A stretch of 38,583 nucleotides of DNA from an uncultured Eubacteriales bacterium (GTDB lineage: Bacteria; Bacillota; Clostridia; Lachnospirales; CAG-274), in assembly GCA_902496345.1 (NCBI GenBank), contig CABVAP010000010.1, positions 1 to 38,583 on the forward strand, in the 5' to 3' direction. The notes under the pieces are model-generated. The model saw nothing but the letters and a program-made list of their open reading frames with translations, did not search any database and had not been told where the DNA came from. The position numbers were made by a program, and so were the translations under genes. Positions 7,688 to 16,623 of this stretch are shown one piece after another (within the stretch, counting starts at the first letter, position 1; each line of letters opens with the position of its first letter).

Positions 7688-9340
7688 GTGATTAACATTA
7701 GACTTCTAAATATACACGAAAATATTGAAGTTGACGAAAATACTTCTCTACTTCAAATTTACGAAAAATATAAAGATAAATTCGAGTTTGTACCTTTAAT
7801 CGCTACAATTGATAATGAAATAGTTGGGCTTAACAGCAATGTGAGTAAAGATTGCAATGTTGAATTTTTTGACGTTACTACCTCTAACGGATATTCTGCT
7901 TATCAAAGGGGCATTGTCTTTATGATGATTTATGCCTTTAAAAAAGTGCTTGGGCAGAGTGTTAAGGTAAATGTTAAACACTCTATAAACAAAAATTATT
8001 ATTGTACTGTTGACGGTACAGATATTGACGAAAATGTAATCAAAAATGTTGAAGATTATATGAAAGATATTGCTGAAAAGAATTTGCCTATTGAAAGAGT
8101 TTCTATCCCTGTTTCTGACGGGATAAACCTATACAAGAGTTATACTGATACCGATATGGTTGAAGAACTTAAATATACACGTTCTACAAATATCACTATG
8201 CATAAACTTGATGATTTCTATGATTATATGTACGGTGCTATGGTTATATCTACCGGTTATCTTAAAAATTTTGCTCTTGTTTACGAAAAGGACAATGCTT
8301 TTATCGTTAGGTTCCCTTCGAGAACTAAACCTAATGAATTAAATGAAGTTGTTCATTTAGAAAAACTTATGAACATATTTGAGGAAAGCTCGAACTGGGC
8401 TAAAGTCCTCAATGTTGAATCTGCTAAATTTTTGAATAATGCAATTTGTGACGGCAACATAGGGGAGATTATTTGTCTATCAGAGGCTTTTCACGAAAAG
8501 AAACTCGCTCAAATCTCTGATATGATTAAAAATGGCAAAAAAAGAGTCGTTCTTATCGCCGGTCCGTCTTCTTCCGGAAAAACAACTTTCGCAAAAAGAC
8601 TTTGTATACAACTTAAAGTAAACGGAATTAGACCTAACTTGATTTCACTTGATAACTACTACCTTAACAGAGATAAAACGCCTATTGATGAATTTGGTAA
8701 ACCTGATTATGAATGCCTTGAATCTATTGACGTTGAACAAATTAATCAAGATATTAATTTACTTCTTAAAGGCGAAACTATTCAAGTGCCGGAGTATAAT
8801 TTTTATACCGGAATGAGAGAATATAAAGGTAATTTTATTAAATTTCAGAGTGACAACGATATTCTTGTTATTGAGGGTATTCACGGACTTAATGAAAAAC
8901 TTACTAAGTCTGTTCCGGCAGATATTAAGTTTAAAATTTATATAAGCGCCCTTGCTCAGATTAACATAAACCCTCACAACAGAATACCAACAACTGATAC
9001 CAGACTTATACGAAGAATGGTCCGTGACAGCCAATTTAGAGGATTTAGTGCTGCCAGTACAATTGATATGTGGCCATCTGTCCTCAGAGGTGAAAGAAAA
9101 TATATATTCCCATATCAGGAAGAAGCTGACGTTATGTTTAACTCGGCTCTTGTATATGAACTGGCAGTTTTAAAACCTTATGTTGAACCATTATTATTCA
9201 AGATTGACAAGGAACAGCCAGAGTACATTGAAGCTAAAAAAATTATTAAATTTATGAATAATTTCTTATGCTTAAATGATAAATTTATACCACCTAACTC
9301 TATTATTAGAGAGTTTATCGGTGGTAGTTGCTTTGAATAA
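7688..9340 (+). CDS. Nucleoside kinase with TGS and uridine kinase-like domains
   Basis: A 550-residue clostridial-type kinase. An N-terminal TGS/ubiquitin-like region (about residues 1-65) and a threonyl-tRNA synthetase second-additional-domain-like region precede a C-terminal uridine kinase/PRK P-loop domain. The Walker A motif is GPSSSGKTT at residues 292-300, with SLDNYYLNRDKTP and VIEGIHGLN downstream. It presumably phosphorylates a nucleoside using ATP or GTP; the substrate cannot be read from sequence, and the role of the synthetase-like N-terminus is unknown. It starts at GTG with GAGGTG 7 bp upstream, overlapping the end of the Nif3 gene. Confidence 0.9.
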   Translation: MINIRLLNIHENIEVDENTSLLQIYEKYKDKFEFVPLIATIDNEIVGLNSNVSKDCNVEFFDVTTSNGYSAYQRGIVFMMIYAFKKVLGQSVKVNVKHSINKNYYCTVDGTDIDENVIKNVEDYMKDIAEKNLPIERVSIPVSDGINLYKSYTDTDMVEELKYTRSTNITMHKLDDFYDYMYGAMVISTGYLKNFALVYEKDNAFIVRFPSRTKPNELNEVVHLEKLMNIFEESSNWAKVLNVESAKFLNNAICDGNIGEIICLSEAFHEKKLAQISDMIKNGKKRVVLIAGPSSSGKTTFAKRLCIQLKVNGIRPNLISLDNYYLNRDKTPIDEFGKPDYECLESIDVEQINQDINLLLKGETIQVPEYNFYTGMREYKGNFIKFQSDNDILVIEGIHGLNEKLTKSVPADIKFKIYISALAQININPHNRIPTTDTRLIRRMVRDSQFRGFSAASTIDMWPSVLRGERKYIFPYQEEADVMFNSALVYELAVLKPYVEPLLFKIDKEQPEYIEAKKIIKFMNNFLCLNDKFIPPNSIIREFIGGSCFE

Positions 9341-9383
9341 CAAACAAAATTTATATTATTGTTTTACAAAGGAGGAATTGCAA

Positions 9384-9761
9384 ATGGGTTTCTTAGATGA
9401 TTTAGGTCAAAACATTGCAAAGGCAAGTCAGGAAGTTGTGAACAAAACAAAAAATTTCGCTGATAACACAAAATATAATGTTCAAATTTCTGAAATAAAC
9501 AAATATCTTAATGACAGATATGCTGAACTTGGCAGAATGTACTTTGAATTTTACAAGGGAAATTACAACGAAAAAACTCAAAGTCTTATTGATGAAATTA
9601 CAAGAAAAAATCTTGAACTTTCTAACTTGAAACAAAAAATTGATGACATAAAGGAAAGCGAAAAGGCAAAGGCTATCAGTAAAAAGTGGTGCAGTAAATG
9701 CGGAACTGAAAATTTGGGAAATGCGTCTTTTTGCACTAAGTGCGGAAATAAATTTGAATAA
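9384..9761 (+). CDS. Zinc-ribbon coiled-coil protein of unknown function
   Basis: A 125-residue protein. Residues 1-95 are charged and helical, likely a coiled coil (NLELSNLKQKIDDIKESEK). The C-terminus is a zinc ribbon with two CxxC pairs (WCSKCG and FCTKCG). AAAGGAGG lies just upstream of ATG 9384; a longer frame back to 9276 overlaps the kinase gene and has no ribosome site. Small proteins of this layout are common in Clostridia and Bacilli. No partner or reaction can be assigned. Confidence 0.85.
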   Translation: MGFLDDLGQNIAKASQEVVNKTKNFADNTKYNVQISEINKYLNDRYAELGRMYFEFYKGNYNEKTQSLIDEITRKNLELSNLKQKIDDIKESEKAKAISKKWCSKCGTENLGNASFCTKCGNKFE

Positions 9762-9784
9762 TATTTAAAAAATAAAAAAAATGC

Positions 9785-9813
9785 TTGCAATTGGGATTTT
9801 TATATGTTATAAT
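9785..9813 (+). promoter_or_regulatory. Sigma-A promoter of rpsO
   Basis: TTGCAA at 9785-9790 and TATAAT at 9808-9813 are 17 bp apart, with TGT before the -10 forming an extended -10. The predicted transcript start near 9820 gives a leader of about 90 nt. Confidence 0.85.
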
Positions 9814-9819
9814 CTTCAT

Positions 9820-9900
9820 TGTGTAAAATCCTATGTTCAGAATTCGGAATCTCCGACCTGTTCTTAGCATACGGGGTTTATAAAAAAATATTTTATTGGA
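9820..9900 (+). promoter_or_regulatory. S15-type autoregulatory leader of rpsO
   Basis: An outer helix pairs 9830-9835 with 9868-9874 (one bulged base) and encloses a short hairpin, CGGA 9845-9848 with TCCG 9852-9855. Firmicute rpsO leaders commonly fold so that excess S15 binds and blocks translation. Position, size and nested-helix layout fit that mechanism; the S15-binding determinants were not verified by alignment. Confidence 0.55.
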
Positions 9901-9911
9901 GGATTTTTAAA

Positions 9912-10172
9912 ATGGTTTTTGACAAAAAAGCAATCGTTGCTAAATATGGTAGAAATGAAGCAGATACAGGTTCTCCTGAAGTTCAGGTAGCTTTACTTAC
10001 TGCAAGAATTAATCATTTAACAGAACATTTAAAAGAACACAAAAAAGACCACCACTCTAGAAGAGGTCTCTTAAAAATGGTTGGTCAGAGAAAAGGTCTT
10101 TTAAATTACATCAAAGCAAAAGATATTGTTAAATATCGTGAGCTTATCAGCCAATTAGGTTTAAGAAAGTAA
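9912..10172 (+). CDS. rpsO: 30S ribosomal protein S15
   Basis: A primary-binding small-subunit protein contacting the central-domain three-way junction of 16S rRNA. It has 86 residues, just under the usual 88-89. Signature blocks are TGSPEVQVALLTARI, HLKEHKKDHHSRRGLLKMVGQR and LLNYI. TGGAGG precedes the ATG. It is monocistronic by its own promoter and a strong terminator at 10180-10207, though pnp follows as in many bacteria. Confidence 0.98.
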   Translation: MVFDKKAIVAKYGRNEADTGSPEVQVALLTARINHLTEHLKEHKKDHHSRRGLLKMVGQRKGLLNYIKAKDIVKYRELISQLGLRK

Positions 10173-10179
10173 TGAGTTT

Positions 10180-10207
10180 GAGCGGCTACACGCCGCTCTT
10201 TCTTTTT
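10180..10207 (+). terminator. Intrinsic terminator of rpsO
   Basis: A perfect 7-bp GC-rich stem (GAGCGGC 10180-10186, GCCGCTC 10192-10198) with a 5-nt loop, followed by TTTCTTTTT. Confidence 0.95.
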
Positions 10208-10232
10208 ATTCTTATTTAATTAAATCACAGTT

Positions 10233-10262
10233 TTACTGTTTTAATATAGAAAAAATTATAAT
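10233..10262 (+). promoter_or_regulatory. Probable promoter of pnp
   Basis: TTACTG at 10233-10238 and TATAAT at 10257-10262 are separated by 18 bp, about 30 bp ahead of the pnp ATG. The -35 is imperfect. The strong terminator just upstream argues that pnp needs its own promoter. Confidence 0.5.
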
Positions 10263-10292
10263 ATACTGTTTTATTTTTGAAAGGAGAAATAT

Positions 10293-12401
10293 ATGTACAA
10301 GACATACTCTATGGATTTATCTGGTCGTACATTGTCTGTTGAAATTGGCAGAGTCGCTGAACTTGCAAACGGTGCTGCTATTATTCGTTATGGTGACACT
10401 GCTGTTTTAGTTGCTGTTACTGCTTCAGAAAAACCTAGACAAGGTGTTGACTTTTTCCCTTTAAGCATTGACTATGAAGAAAAACTTTACGCTGTTGGTA
10501 AAATCCCTGGTGGATTTATAAAAAGAGAGGGCAGACCTACTGAAAAAGCTATCTTAACTTCTCGTCTTATCGACAGACCTATCAGACCTTTATTCCCTAA
10601 AGATTATAGAAACGATGTTTCTGTTGTTGCTACTGTTCTTTCTGTTGACCAAGATTGTAGCCCTGAAATCGCTGCTATGATTGGTTCTTCTCTCGCTTTA
10701 TCTATTTCTGATATTCCTTTTATGGGCCCTACCGGTGCTGTTTCTGTTGGTATGGTTGATGGTCAATTCGTTATAAACCCAACTGCTGAACAGAGAGAAA
10801 GAAACAAATTAAATCTTACTGTTGCATCAACTAAACACAAAGTTATGATGATTGAGGCCGGTGCTGACGAAGTTACTGACGAAGAAATGTTTAATGCTAT
10901 TATGTTCGGTCACGAACAAAACGTTAAAATCGTTGAATTTATCGAAAAAATCGTTACTGAAATCGGTAAAGAAAAACACAGCTATGAAGAACACGTTGTT
11001 CCTGCTGACCTTTATCAGGCAATTAAAGATACTATTACTGACGCTCGTATGGAAGAAGCTGTTTTCACTGATATGAAACAGATTCGTGACGAAAGAATGA
11101 CTGCCCTTACTGAAGAAGTTATGGGCAAACTTATGGCTGACTATTGCGAAGATGATGAAGAAGCTTATGCTGCTCTTATCGGTGAGGCTATTTACAAATA
11201 TGAAAAAGAAACTGTTAGACGTATGATTCTTAAAGACCACAAACGTCCTGACGGTAGAAAACTTGAAGAAATCAGACCTCTTTCTGCTGAAGTTGATATT
11301 CTTCCTCGTACTCACGGTTCTGCTTTATTCAAGAGAGGTCAAACTCAAGTCCTTACTGTTACTACTCTTGGCTCTATGGGCGAAGTCCAAAAACTTGACG
11401 GTCTTGATGAATTAGAAGATACTAAGAGATATATTCACCACTATAACTTCCCAAGTTATTCCGTTGGTGAAACTAAACCTTCCAGAGGTCCGGGTAGACG
11501 TGAAATCGGTCACGGTGCTTTAGCTGAAAGGTCTTTAGTTCCTGTTATTCCTGATGAAAGCGAATTCCCTTATGCTATCAGACTCGTTTCTGAAGTTTTA
11601 AGCTCAAATGGTTCAACTTCTCAGGCTAGTGTTTGTGGTTCAACTCTTTCTCTTATGGCTGCTGGCGTTCCTATTAAAAAACCTGTAGCAGGTATCTCTG
11701 TTGGTCTTGTTACTGGAAATACTGATGATGACTTTGTTCTTCTTACTGATATTCAAGGTCTTGAAGACTTTTTCGGTGATATGGACTTTAAAGTTGCCGG
11801 TACTCACGAAGGTATTACAGCTATCCAAATGGATATTAAAATTGATGGTCTTACTCCTGAAATTATTAGACAAGCTCTTGCTAAAACACATACTGCCAGA
11901 GATTACATCATTGATGAAGTTATTCTCAAAGCTATTCCTGAAGTTAGAAGCAGTCTTTCTAAATATGCTCCTAAAATCGCTTTTGTTCAGATTAACCCTG
12001 AAAAAATTGCTGAAGTTATCGGCTCAAGAGGTAAAACTATCAACAGAATTATTGATGAATCTGGTGTTGACAAAATCGATACAGAAGATGACGGTAAAAT
12101 CTTTGTTTCTTCTAATGATGAAGAAAAAATTAAAAAAGCTGTTGATATGATTGAAGCTATTGCCAAAGATTTAGAAAAAGGTAAAGTTTACTCTGGTAAA
12201 GTTACCAGAATTATGAATTTTGGTGCTTTCGTTGAAATTGCTCCTGAAAAAGAGGGTCTTGTTCATATTTCAAAACTCGCTAACGAAAGAGTTGAAAAAG
12301 TTGAGGACGTTGTTAGCGTTGGTGATGAAGTTCTTGTTAAGTTTATGGGTGTTGACGAAAAAGGCAGAATTAACCTTTCAAGAAAAGACGCATTACAATA
12401 A
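10293..12401 (+). CDS. pnp: Polyribonucleotide nucleotidyltransferase (PNPase)
   Basis: A phosphorolytic 3'-5' exoribonuclease of the RNA degradation machinery. The 702 residues cover two RNase PH-like domains joined by an all-alpha linker, a KH domain with VIGSRGKTINRII near residue 575, and a C-terminal S1 domain (GKVTRIMNFGAFVEI) ending at the C-terminus. GAAAGGAG precedes the ATG. Order rpsO-pnp-M16 peptidase is as in Bacillus subtilis (rpsO-pnpA...mlpA). Confidence 0.98.
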   Translation: MYKTYSMDLSGRTLSVEIGRVAELANGAAIIRYGDTAVLVAVTASEKPRQGVDFFPLSIDYEEKLYAVGKIPGGFIKREGRPTEKAILTSRLIDRPIRPLFPKDYRNDVSVVATVLSVDQDCSPEIAAMIGSSLALSISDIPFMGPTGAVSVGMVDGQFVINPTAEQRERNKLNLTVASTKHKVMMIEAGADEVTDEEMFNAIMFGHEQNVKIVEFIEKIVTEIGKEKHSYEEHVVPADLYQAIKDTITDARMEEAVFTDMKQIRDERMTALTEEVMGKLMADYCEDDEEAYAALIGEAIYKYEKETVRRMILKDHKRPDGRKLEEIRPLSAEVDILPRTHGSALFKRGQTQVLTVTTLGSMGEVQKLDGLDELEDTKRYIHHYNFPSYSVGETKPSRGPGRREIGHGALAERSLVPVIPDESEFPYAIRLVSEVLSSNGSTSQASVCGSTLSLMAAGVPIKKPVAGISVGLVTGNTDDDFVLLTDIQGLEDFFGDMDFKVAGTHEGITAIQMDIKIDGLTPEIIRQALAKTHTARDYIIDEVILKAIPEVRSSLSKYAPKIAFVQINPEKIAEVIGSRGKTINRIIDESGVDKIDTEDDGKIFVSSNDEEKIKKAVDMIEAIAKDLEKGKVYSGKVTRIMNFGAFVEIAPEKEGLVHISKLANERVEKVEDVVSVGDEVLVKFMGVDEKGRINLSRKDALQ

Positions 12402-12422
12402 TTTTTTTGTAAATAATATTAT

Positions 12423-12456
12423 AAAAAGCCTTGCAGTTTTACCTGTAAGGCTTTTT
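12423..12456 (+). terminator. Intrinsic terminator of pnp
   Basis: AAAAAGCCTTGCAG pairs with CTGTAAGGCTTTTT (one G-U wobble) around a 6-nt loop; the T run of the right arm serves as the tract. The left arm shares 12 nt with the terminator after guaA. The downstream peptidase gene starts 21 bp later, so some read-through is likely. Confidence 0.85.
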
Positions 12457-12476
12457 AAGTTGGAGGATATTATATT

Positions 12477-13715
12477 ATGATTGAAACTATTAAACTTGAT
12501 AACGGTATTACTATTGTTTTTGAAAAAATGCCTTTTGTGAGAAGTGTTGCTTTTGGTATATTCGTTAAAAATGGTTCAAGAAACGAAAATTCTCAAAATA
12601 ACGGAATTTCACATTTTATTGAACATCTTATGTTTAAAGGAACAAAAAACAGAACAGCTAAACAAATTGCTGACGAAATAGACTCTATCGGCGGACAAAT
12701 AAATGCTTATACAACAAAAGAATATACTTGCTATTATACAAGAACTCTTGATTCTCACTTTAATACTGCTTTTGATGTTTTATCTGATATGTATTTTAAT
12801 TCTTTATTTTCTGATGATGACATAAAAAAAGAAAGAAATGTCATTATTGAGGAAATAAATATGTATGAAGATTCACCGGAAGAAGTCGGCTATGATTCTT
12901 TACAAGAGGAAATTTGGAAGGGTAATTCTTTAAGTTTTCCTATACTTGGAACAGAAGAAACTATTTCAAATTTTGACAGCAAGTTTATAAAAGACTATTA
13001 CAAAAAACATTACAGAAGTGACAACACAGTTGTTGCTATAGCCGGTAATTTTGATAGGGAATATGTTATCGAAAAAATAAAAGAGTCTTTTGGTAAAATT
13101 CCTAAAATGGATATTACTGATGTCTGTGAAAAACCTAAATATTTTAAAAGTATTATCAGAAAAGAAAAGGATATTGAACAATTGCATCTTACTATGTGTT
13201 TTGACGGTGTCCCTTTAGGTTCTGATGATACTTATGCACTTACTGCTATTAATACTGTTTTCGGTGGCGGAATGAGTTCTCGACTTTTTCAGAAAATACG
13301 TGAGGAAAATGGTCTAGCCTATACGGTTTATTCTTTTACGTCCAGTTTCATTAATTCCGGACTTTTTGGAATCTATGCTGCTCTTAATTCTAGTCAGCTT
13401 TCTCAGGTTAATGAACTGATTTACAAAGAAATTTCTGAATTTAAAAAAGAAAAAATCTCACCTGAACAACTTGCCAAAACAAAAGAACAAATTAAAAGTA
13501 ATTTTATATTGAGCCTTGAAAATTCATCTTCCAGAGCCTCTAACATTGGAAGAAATCAAGTCCTATTATCAAGAACAAGAGAGGTTGACGAAATAATTAA
13601 AAAAGTTGACGATATAAATGTTGAAACTATAAACAGGCTTATTGATACAGTTTTTGACGTTGATAATATGAGTATCTCTATTGTTGGTAGAAATGTCCAA
13701 AATTTGACATTATAA
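12477..13715 (+). CDS. M16 family zinc metallopeptidase (MlpA/YmxG-like)
   Basis: A single-unit processing-peptidase-like protein of 412 residues. The inverted zinc motif HFIEH is at residues 46-50 and the third ligand Glu at about 126 (NVIIEEINMYED), 76 residues on, as in active M16 enzymes. The C-terminal half has the GGGMSSRLFQKIREENGLAY block typical of the family's substrate-binding region. Probably cytoplasmic, since no signal peptide is seen. TTGGAGG precedes the ATG. The position after pnp matches B. subtilis mlpA (ymxG). The natural substrate is unknown. Confidence 0.93.
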   Translation: MIETIKLDNGITIVFEKMPFVRSVAFGIFVKNGSRNENSQNNGISHFIEHLMFKGTKNRTAKQIADEIDSIGGQINAYTTKEYTCYYTRTLDSHFNTAFDVLSDMYFNSLFSDDDIKKERNVIIEEINMYEDSPEEVGYDSLQEEIWKGNSLSFPILGTEETISNFDSKFIKDYYKKHYRSDNTVVAIAGNFDREYVIEKIKESFGKIPKMDITDVCEKPKYFKSIIRKEKDIEQLHLTMCFDGVPLGSDDTYALTAINTVFGGGMSSRLFQKIREENGLAYTVYSFTSSFINSGLFGIYAALNSSQLSQVNELIYKEISEFKKEKISPEQLAKTKEQIKSNFILSLENSSSRASNIGRNQVLLSRTREVDEIIKKVDDINVETINRLIDTVFDVDNMSISIVGRNVQNLTL

Positions 13716-13836
13716 ACTGATTAATTAATTTGTACGTATATTTCTACAAAAATATAAAATTTTTCTTTTAAATTAATGGTTTTTGTTGTATAATTATTTT
13801 GTATAAATTTGTTTTTGTTTTTAGGGGATTATTACA

Positions 13837-14604
13837 ATGAAAAAATCGGTTAGTCAAATTAAAGATTTTCTTAAAAATATACCTATAACTGATGTTATTA
13901 ACGAACTTGAACAGTTTAAAGATGATGAAAGAAAAAGTGTTCAGACGGTTATTGAACAATATCAAAAGAAATATAATTCTTATCTTTCTGAAATTTCAAG
14001 ACTTGATGAAATTTCTTCTTATGAAAAAAAATATTATCAAAGTGGGGTTGAATTTATTGCCGGTATTGACGAAGTCGGTCGTGGCCCTCTTGCCGGTCCT
14101 GTCGTTGCATCGGCTGTTATTCTCCCGAAAGATTGCAAGATAATCGGTATCAATGATTCAAAAAAATTGTCAGAAAAGAAAAGACAAGAATTGTTTTATG
14201 AAATAAAGGGCAAGGCTATCGCCATAGGTGTTGGTGTTGTTTCTAATATCGTTATTGACGAAATAAATATATTGCAAGCAACTTATGAGGCTATGAGAGT
14301 GGCTATTTCTAAACTTGAAGTTGTTCCAAATCAGTTACTTGTGGACGCTGTTACTATACCTGATGTTAATATCCCTCAAGAGAGCATTATCAAAGGTGAT
14401 GCGAAGAGTATTAGTATCGCAGCAGCAAGTATAATTGCTAAAGTTACAAGAGATGAAATGATGAAAAAATATGCCGAAGTCTATGACGGATATTTCTTTG
14501 AAAAAAATAAAGGCTATGGCTCAAAAGAACACATTGAAGCTATAAAAAATATTGGTCTTTGTCCTATACACAGAAAATCTTTTACTAAAAATTTTGTTGA
14601 CTGA
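13837..14604 (+). CDS. rnhB: Ribonuclease HII
   Basis: Removes ribonucleotides from RNA/DNA hybrids and misincorporated ribonucleotides. 255 residues with the Firmicute N-terminal extension (about 70 residues) before the catalytic domain. The active site DEVGRGPLAGPVV starts at D78-E79, LLVDAV supplies the third acidic residue, and GDAKSISIAAASIIAKVTRD is the conserved helix. A TATAAT at 13789-13794 may be its -10 but no good -35 is visible. Confidence 0.96.
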   Translation: MKKSVSQIKDFLKNIPITDVINELEQFKDDERKSVQTVIEQYQKKYNSYLSEISRLDEISSYEKKYYQSGVEFIAGIDEVGRGPLAGPVVASAVILPKDCKIIGINDSKKLSEKKRQELFYEIKGKAIAIGVGVVSNIVIDEINILQATYEAMRVAISKLEVVPNQLLVDAVTIPDVNIPQESIIKGDAKSISIAAASIIAKVTRDEMMKKYAEVYDGYFFEKNKGYGSKEHIEAIKNIGLCPIHRKSFTKNFVD

Positions 14605-14630
14605 TTTATTTAATAAATGGGAATGATTTT

Positions 14631-15962
14631 ATGAAAATTACTAACGATAATATTTTAAATAGCGTTGTAAATTCTAAATATGATACTGCCGTTTCTGATA
14701 TGAGCAAATCCCTTGTGCAACTTAAATCGGGGGATACTTTTAGTGGAACGGTTACTGATATTAAACAAAATTCTGTTTCGCTTAAACTTGACGACAACTC
14801 TATTATAAATGCTAAATCATCAGGAAATACTGAACTTAGAATAGGTGAAAGGGCGTCTTTTACTGTTAAAGAAACTAATTCTGGACAGATTTTTGTTGAA
14901 ATCTCAAAAACAGAAGAGGGTATTGCCGATTTTGCAAAAGAACTTTTGAACAATGCAGATATGCCTGCTACAAAAGAAAATATTGACCTTATTAAATCAC
15001 TTATACAGAACAATATGCCCGTTGACAAGCAAACAATTACGGACGGACTTGCCCTTAAATTTCTTGATGAGGTTAATACTCAAGAAAATGTTGCCGGTTC
15101 TGATACAAATAATACGGTTAATACGTCAAACACAGCTAATACACTTGATAAGGTTATGTTTTTGTTAAAAGAGGAAATGCCGGTAGGGAAAGTCACCGTT
15201 GAAACACTTAATAGATTGCTTGATGAACAGACTAACCTTAAATCTGAATTTTTGAACGTTGCAGAAAAAATTTCAAAAATGCCTGATGGTGAGCTTAAAA
15301 ATAAATTGCTTGATATTCTTGAAGTTGATAGAAATAACTTAAATTCAAGCAAAGATGTCTTTAAAGCTATAAGCCAAAAATTATCGTTTAATGAAAATGA
15401 CCTAAAGTCACACGAAAATATCTCTGATAAGTTTGAAAAGATTTTTGAAGTCGCTCAAAAAAGTAGTGACGTTATCTCACAAATGGCTGAAGATAATCAG
15501 AATAACGATATAAAACAGAGTTTTGAAAATATTAAAAATGATTTGAGCTTTATGAAAGAAATTGATAATTATAAAAATTATATTCAAATCCCTATTAATA
15601 TAAACGGCAGAGATGCTGAGTGTGATTTACATATCTTTAAAAACAAAAAGGGCAACAAAAATTTTTCAAAAAGAGCGTCGGTTCTTCTTTCTCTTGATTA
15701 TTTTTATGTTGGAAAAATTGATGCGTTTATAGATAAAATAGACAGGGGATTGGATTTTCAATTCAAATGTGAAAAAGTTGAAACTATCAATATTATTAAA
15801 AAAAATATTAATCAACTGTCTAATATGCTTGGAAATTATGGTTTTAAAATAAATAGTGTTTCTTATAAGGAAAAAGATGAAACTTTTAATGTTATTAAAA
15901 ACAAAGAGGGGCAAGGAGAAAGTACTCCTAGCAGAAGATATTCTTTCGATATGAGGGTGTGA
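14631..15962 (+). CDS. FliK-like protein (YlqG-type), no flagellar context
   Basis: A 443-residue, hydrophilic, low-complexity protein. The C-terminal 110 residues (from about 317, YIQIPININGRDAECDLHIF) look like the flagellar hook-length control C-terminal domain. The middle is Asn/Asp/Lys-rich and probably unstructured. Identification rests mainly on gene order: rnhB, this gene, then an FlhB-like gene matches rnhB-ylqG-ylqH in B. subtilis. Function in non-flagellar contexts is unknown; no flagellar genes are in the window. It may act with the FlhB-like product 7 bp downstream. Confidence 0.65.
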   Translation: MKITNDNILNSVVNSKYDTAVSDMSKSLVQLKSGDTFSGTVTDIKQNSVSLKLDDNSIINAKSSGNTELRIGERASFTVKETNSGQIFVEISKTEEGIADFAKELLNNADMPATKENIDLIKSLIQNNMPVDKQTITDGLALKFLDEVNTQENVAGSDTNNTVNTSNTANTLDKVMFLLKEEMPVGKVTVETLNRLLDEQTNLKSEFLNVAEKISKMPDGELKNKLLDILEVDRNNLNSSKDVFKAISQKLSFNENDLKSHENISDKFEKIFEVAQKSSDVISQMAEDNQNNDIKQSFENIKNDLSFMKEIDNYKNYIQIPININGRDAECDLHIFKNKKGNKNFSKRASVLLSLDYFYVGKIDAFIDKIDRGLDFQFKCEKVETINIIKKNINQLSNMLGNYGFKINSVSYKEKDETFNVIKNKEGQGESTPSRRYSFDMRV

Positions 15963-15968
15963 TTTTAA

Positions 15969-16274
15969 ATGGCTGAAAATAAAAAAAATTTTAATCCTAA
16001 TCAAAAAGCAGTTGCACTTTCTTATCACTCTGACAAAGATATTTCACCTAGAGTTGTTGCAAAAGGTCAAGGGTTTGTCGCTAAAAAAATTCTTGAACAC
16101 GGTGAAATGGCTGACGTTCCTGTTTATGAAGATGAGGCTTTGACAGAGGAACTTACCCGTCTTGACTTAGGCGAAAATATACCACCGGAACTTTATGAGG
16201 TAGTTGCTCAAGTGCTTGCTTTTATTGCTAACCTTGACAGATATGAGGAGTCTAAACGTAATGGCAAAAAGTAG
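15969..16274 (+). CDS. FlhB C-terminal-like protein (YlqH-type)
   Basis: A 101-residue soluble homologue of the cytoplasmic domain of FlhB/EscU export-gate proteins: KAVALSYH, SPRVVAKGQGFVAKKI, VPVYEDEALTEEL and IPPELYEVVAQVLAFI. Full FlhB has four membrane helices, absent here. At the site of the autocleavage motif NPTH this protein has NPNQ (residues 9-12), so self-cleavage is not expected. Its stop overlaps the yraN start by 14 bp. The role outside the flagellum is unknown. Confidence 0.85.
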   Translation: MAENKKNFNPNQKAVALSYHSDKDISPRVVAKGQGFVAKKILEHGEMADVPVYEDEALTEELTRLDLGENIPPELYEVVAQVLAFIANLDRYEESKRNGKK

Positions 16275-16608
16275 TTATAAAAAAGGTAAAATCGGTGAGA
16301 AAATTGCTGTTAAGTTCCTTGAAAATAAAGGTTTTTCCGTAATTACAACAAACTATCGTACCTCTTTTGGGGAAATTGATATTATTGCTAAAGACAGGGA
16401 ATATATTGTCTTTATTGAGGTTAAACTTAGAAATAGCCTTAAAAATGGTTTGCCTAGAGAGGCTGTTAATAAATCAAAACAAAAAAATATTATTGCTGTT
16501 GCTGAAAAATATATATACGAAAATCAAATGTCTAACGTTGATTTTCGTTTTGATGTTATTGAAGTTTTTGAAAATTCTGTTACTCACATTGAAAATGCTT
16601 TTTGGTAG
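16261..16608 (+). CDS. YraN family endonuclease-fold protein (UPF0102)
   Basis: 115 residues from ATG 16261, preceded by GAGGAG at 9 bp; a longer upstream frame lies inside the FlhB-like gene and is ignored. It has the restriction-endonuclease-like core: KKGKIGEKIAVKFLENKGF, the GEIDIIA motif, and FIEVKLRNS, giving the D-ExK catalytic pattern. The family is widespread, its cellular role uncertain. The 14-bp overlap with the upstream gene suggests translational coupling. Confidence 0.93.
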   Translation: MAKSSYKKGKIGEKIAVKFLENKGFSVITTNYRTSFGEIDIIAKDREYIVFIEVKLRNSLKNGLPREAVNKSKQKNIIAVAEKYIYENQMSNVDFRFDVIEVFENSVTHIENAFW

Positions 16609-16623
16609 ATTGGATTTGATATT

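Noticed and set aside
9276..9383. N-terminal extension of the zinc-ribbon gene
   Set aside because: It lies within the nucleoside kinase gene; AAAGGAGG before ATG 9384 decides the start.
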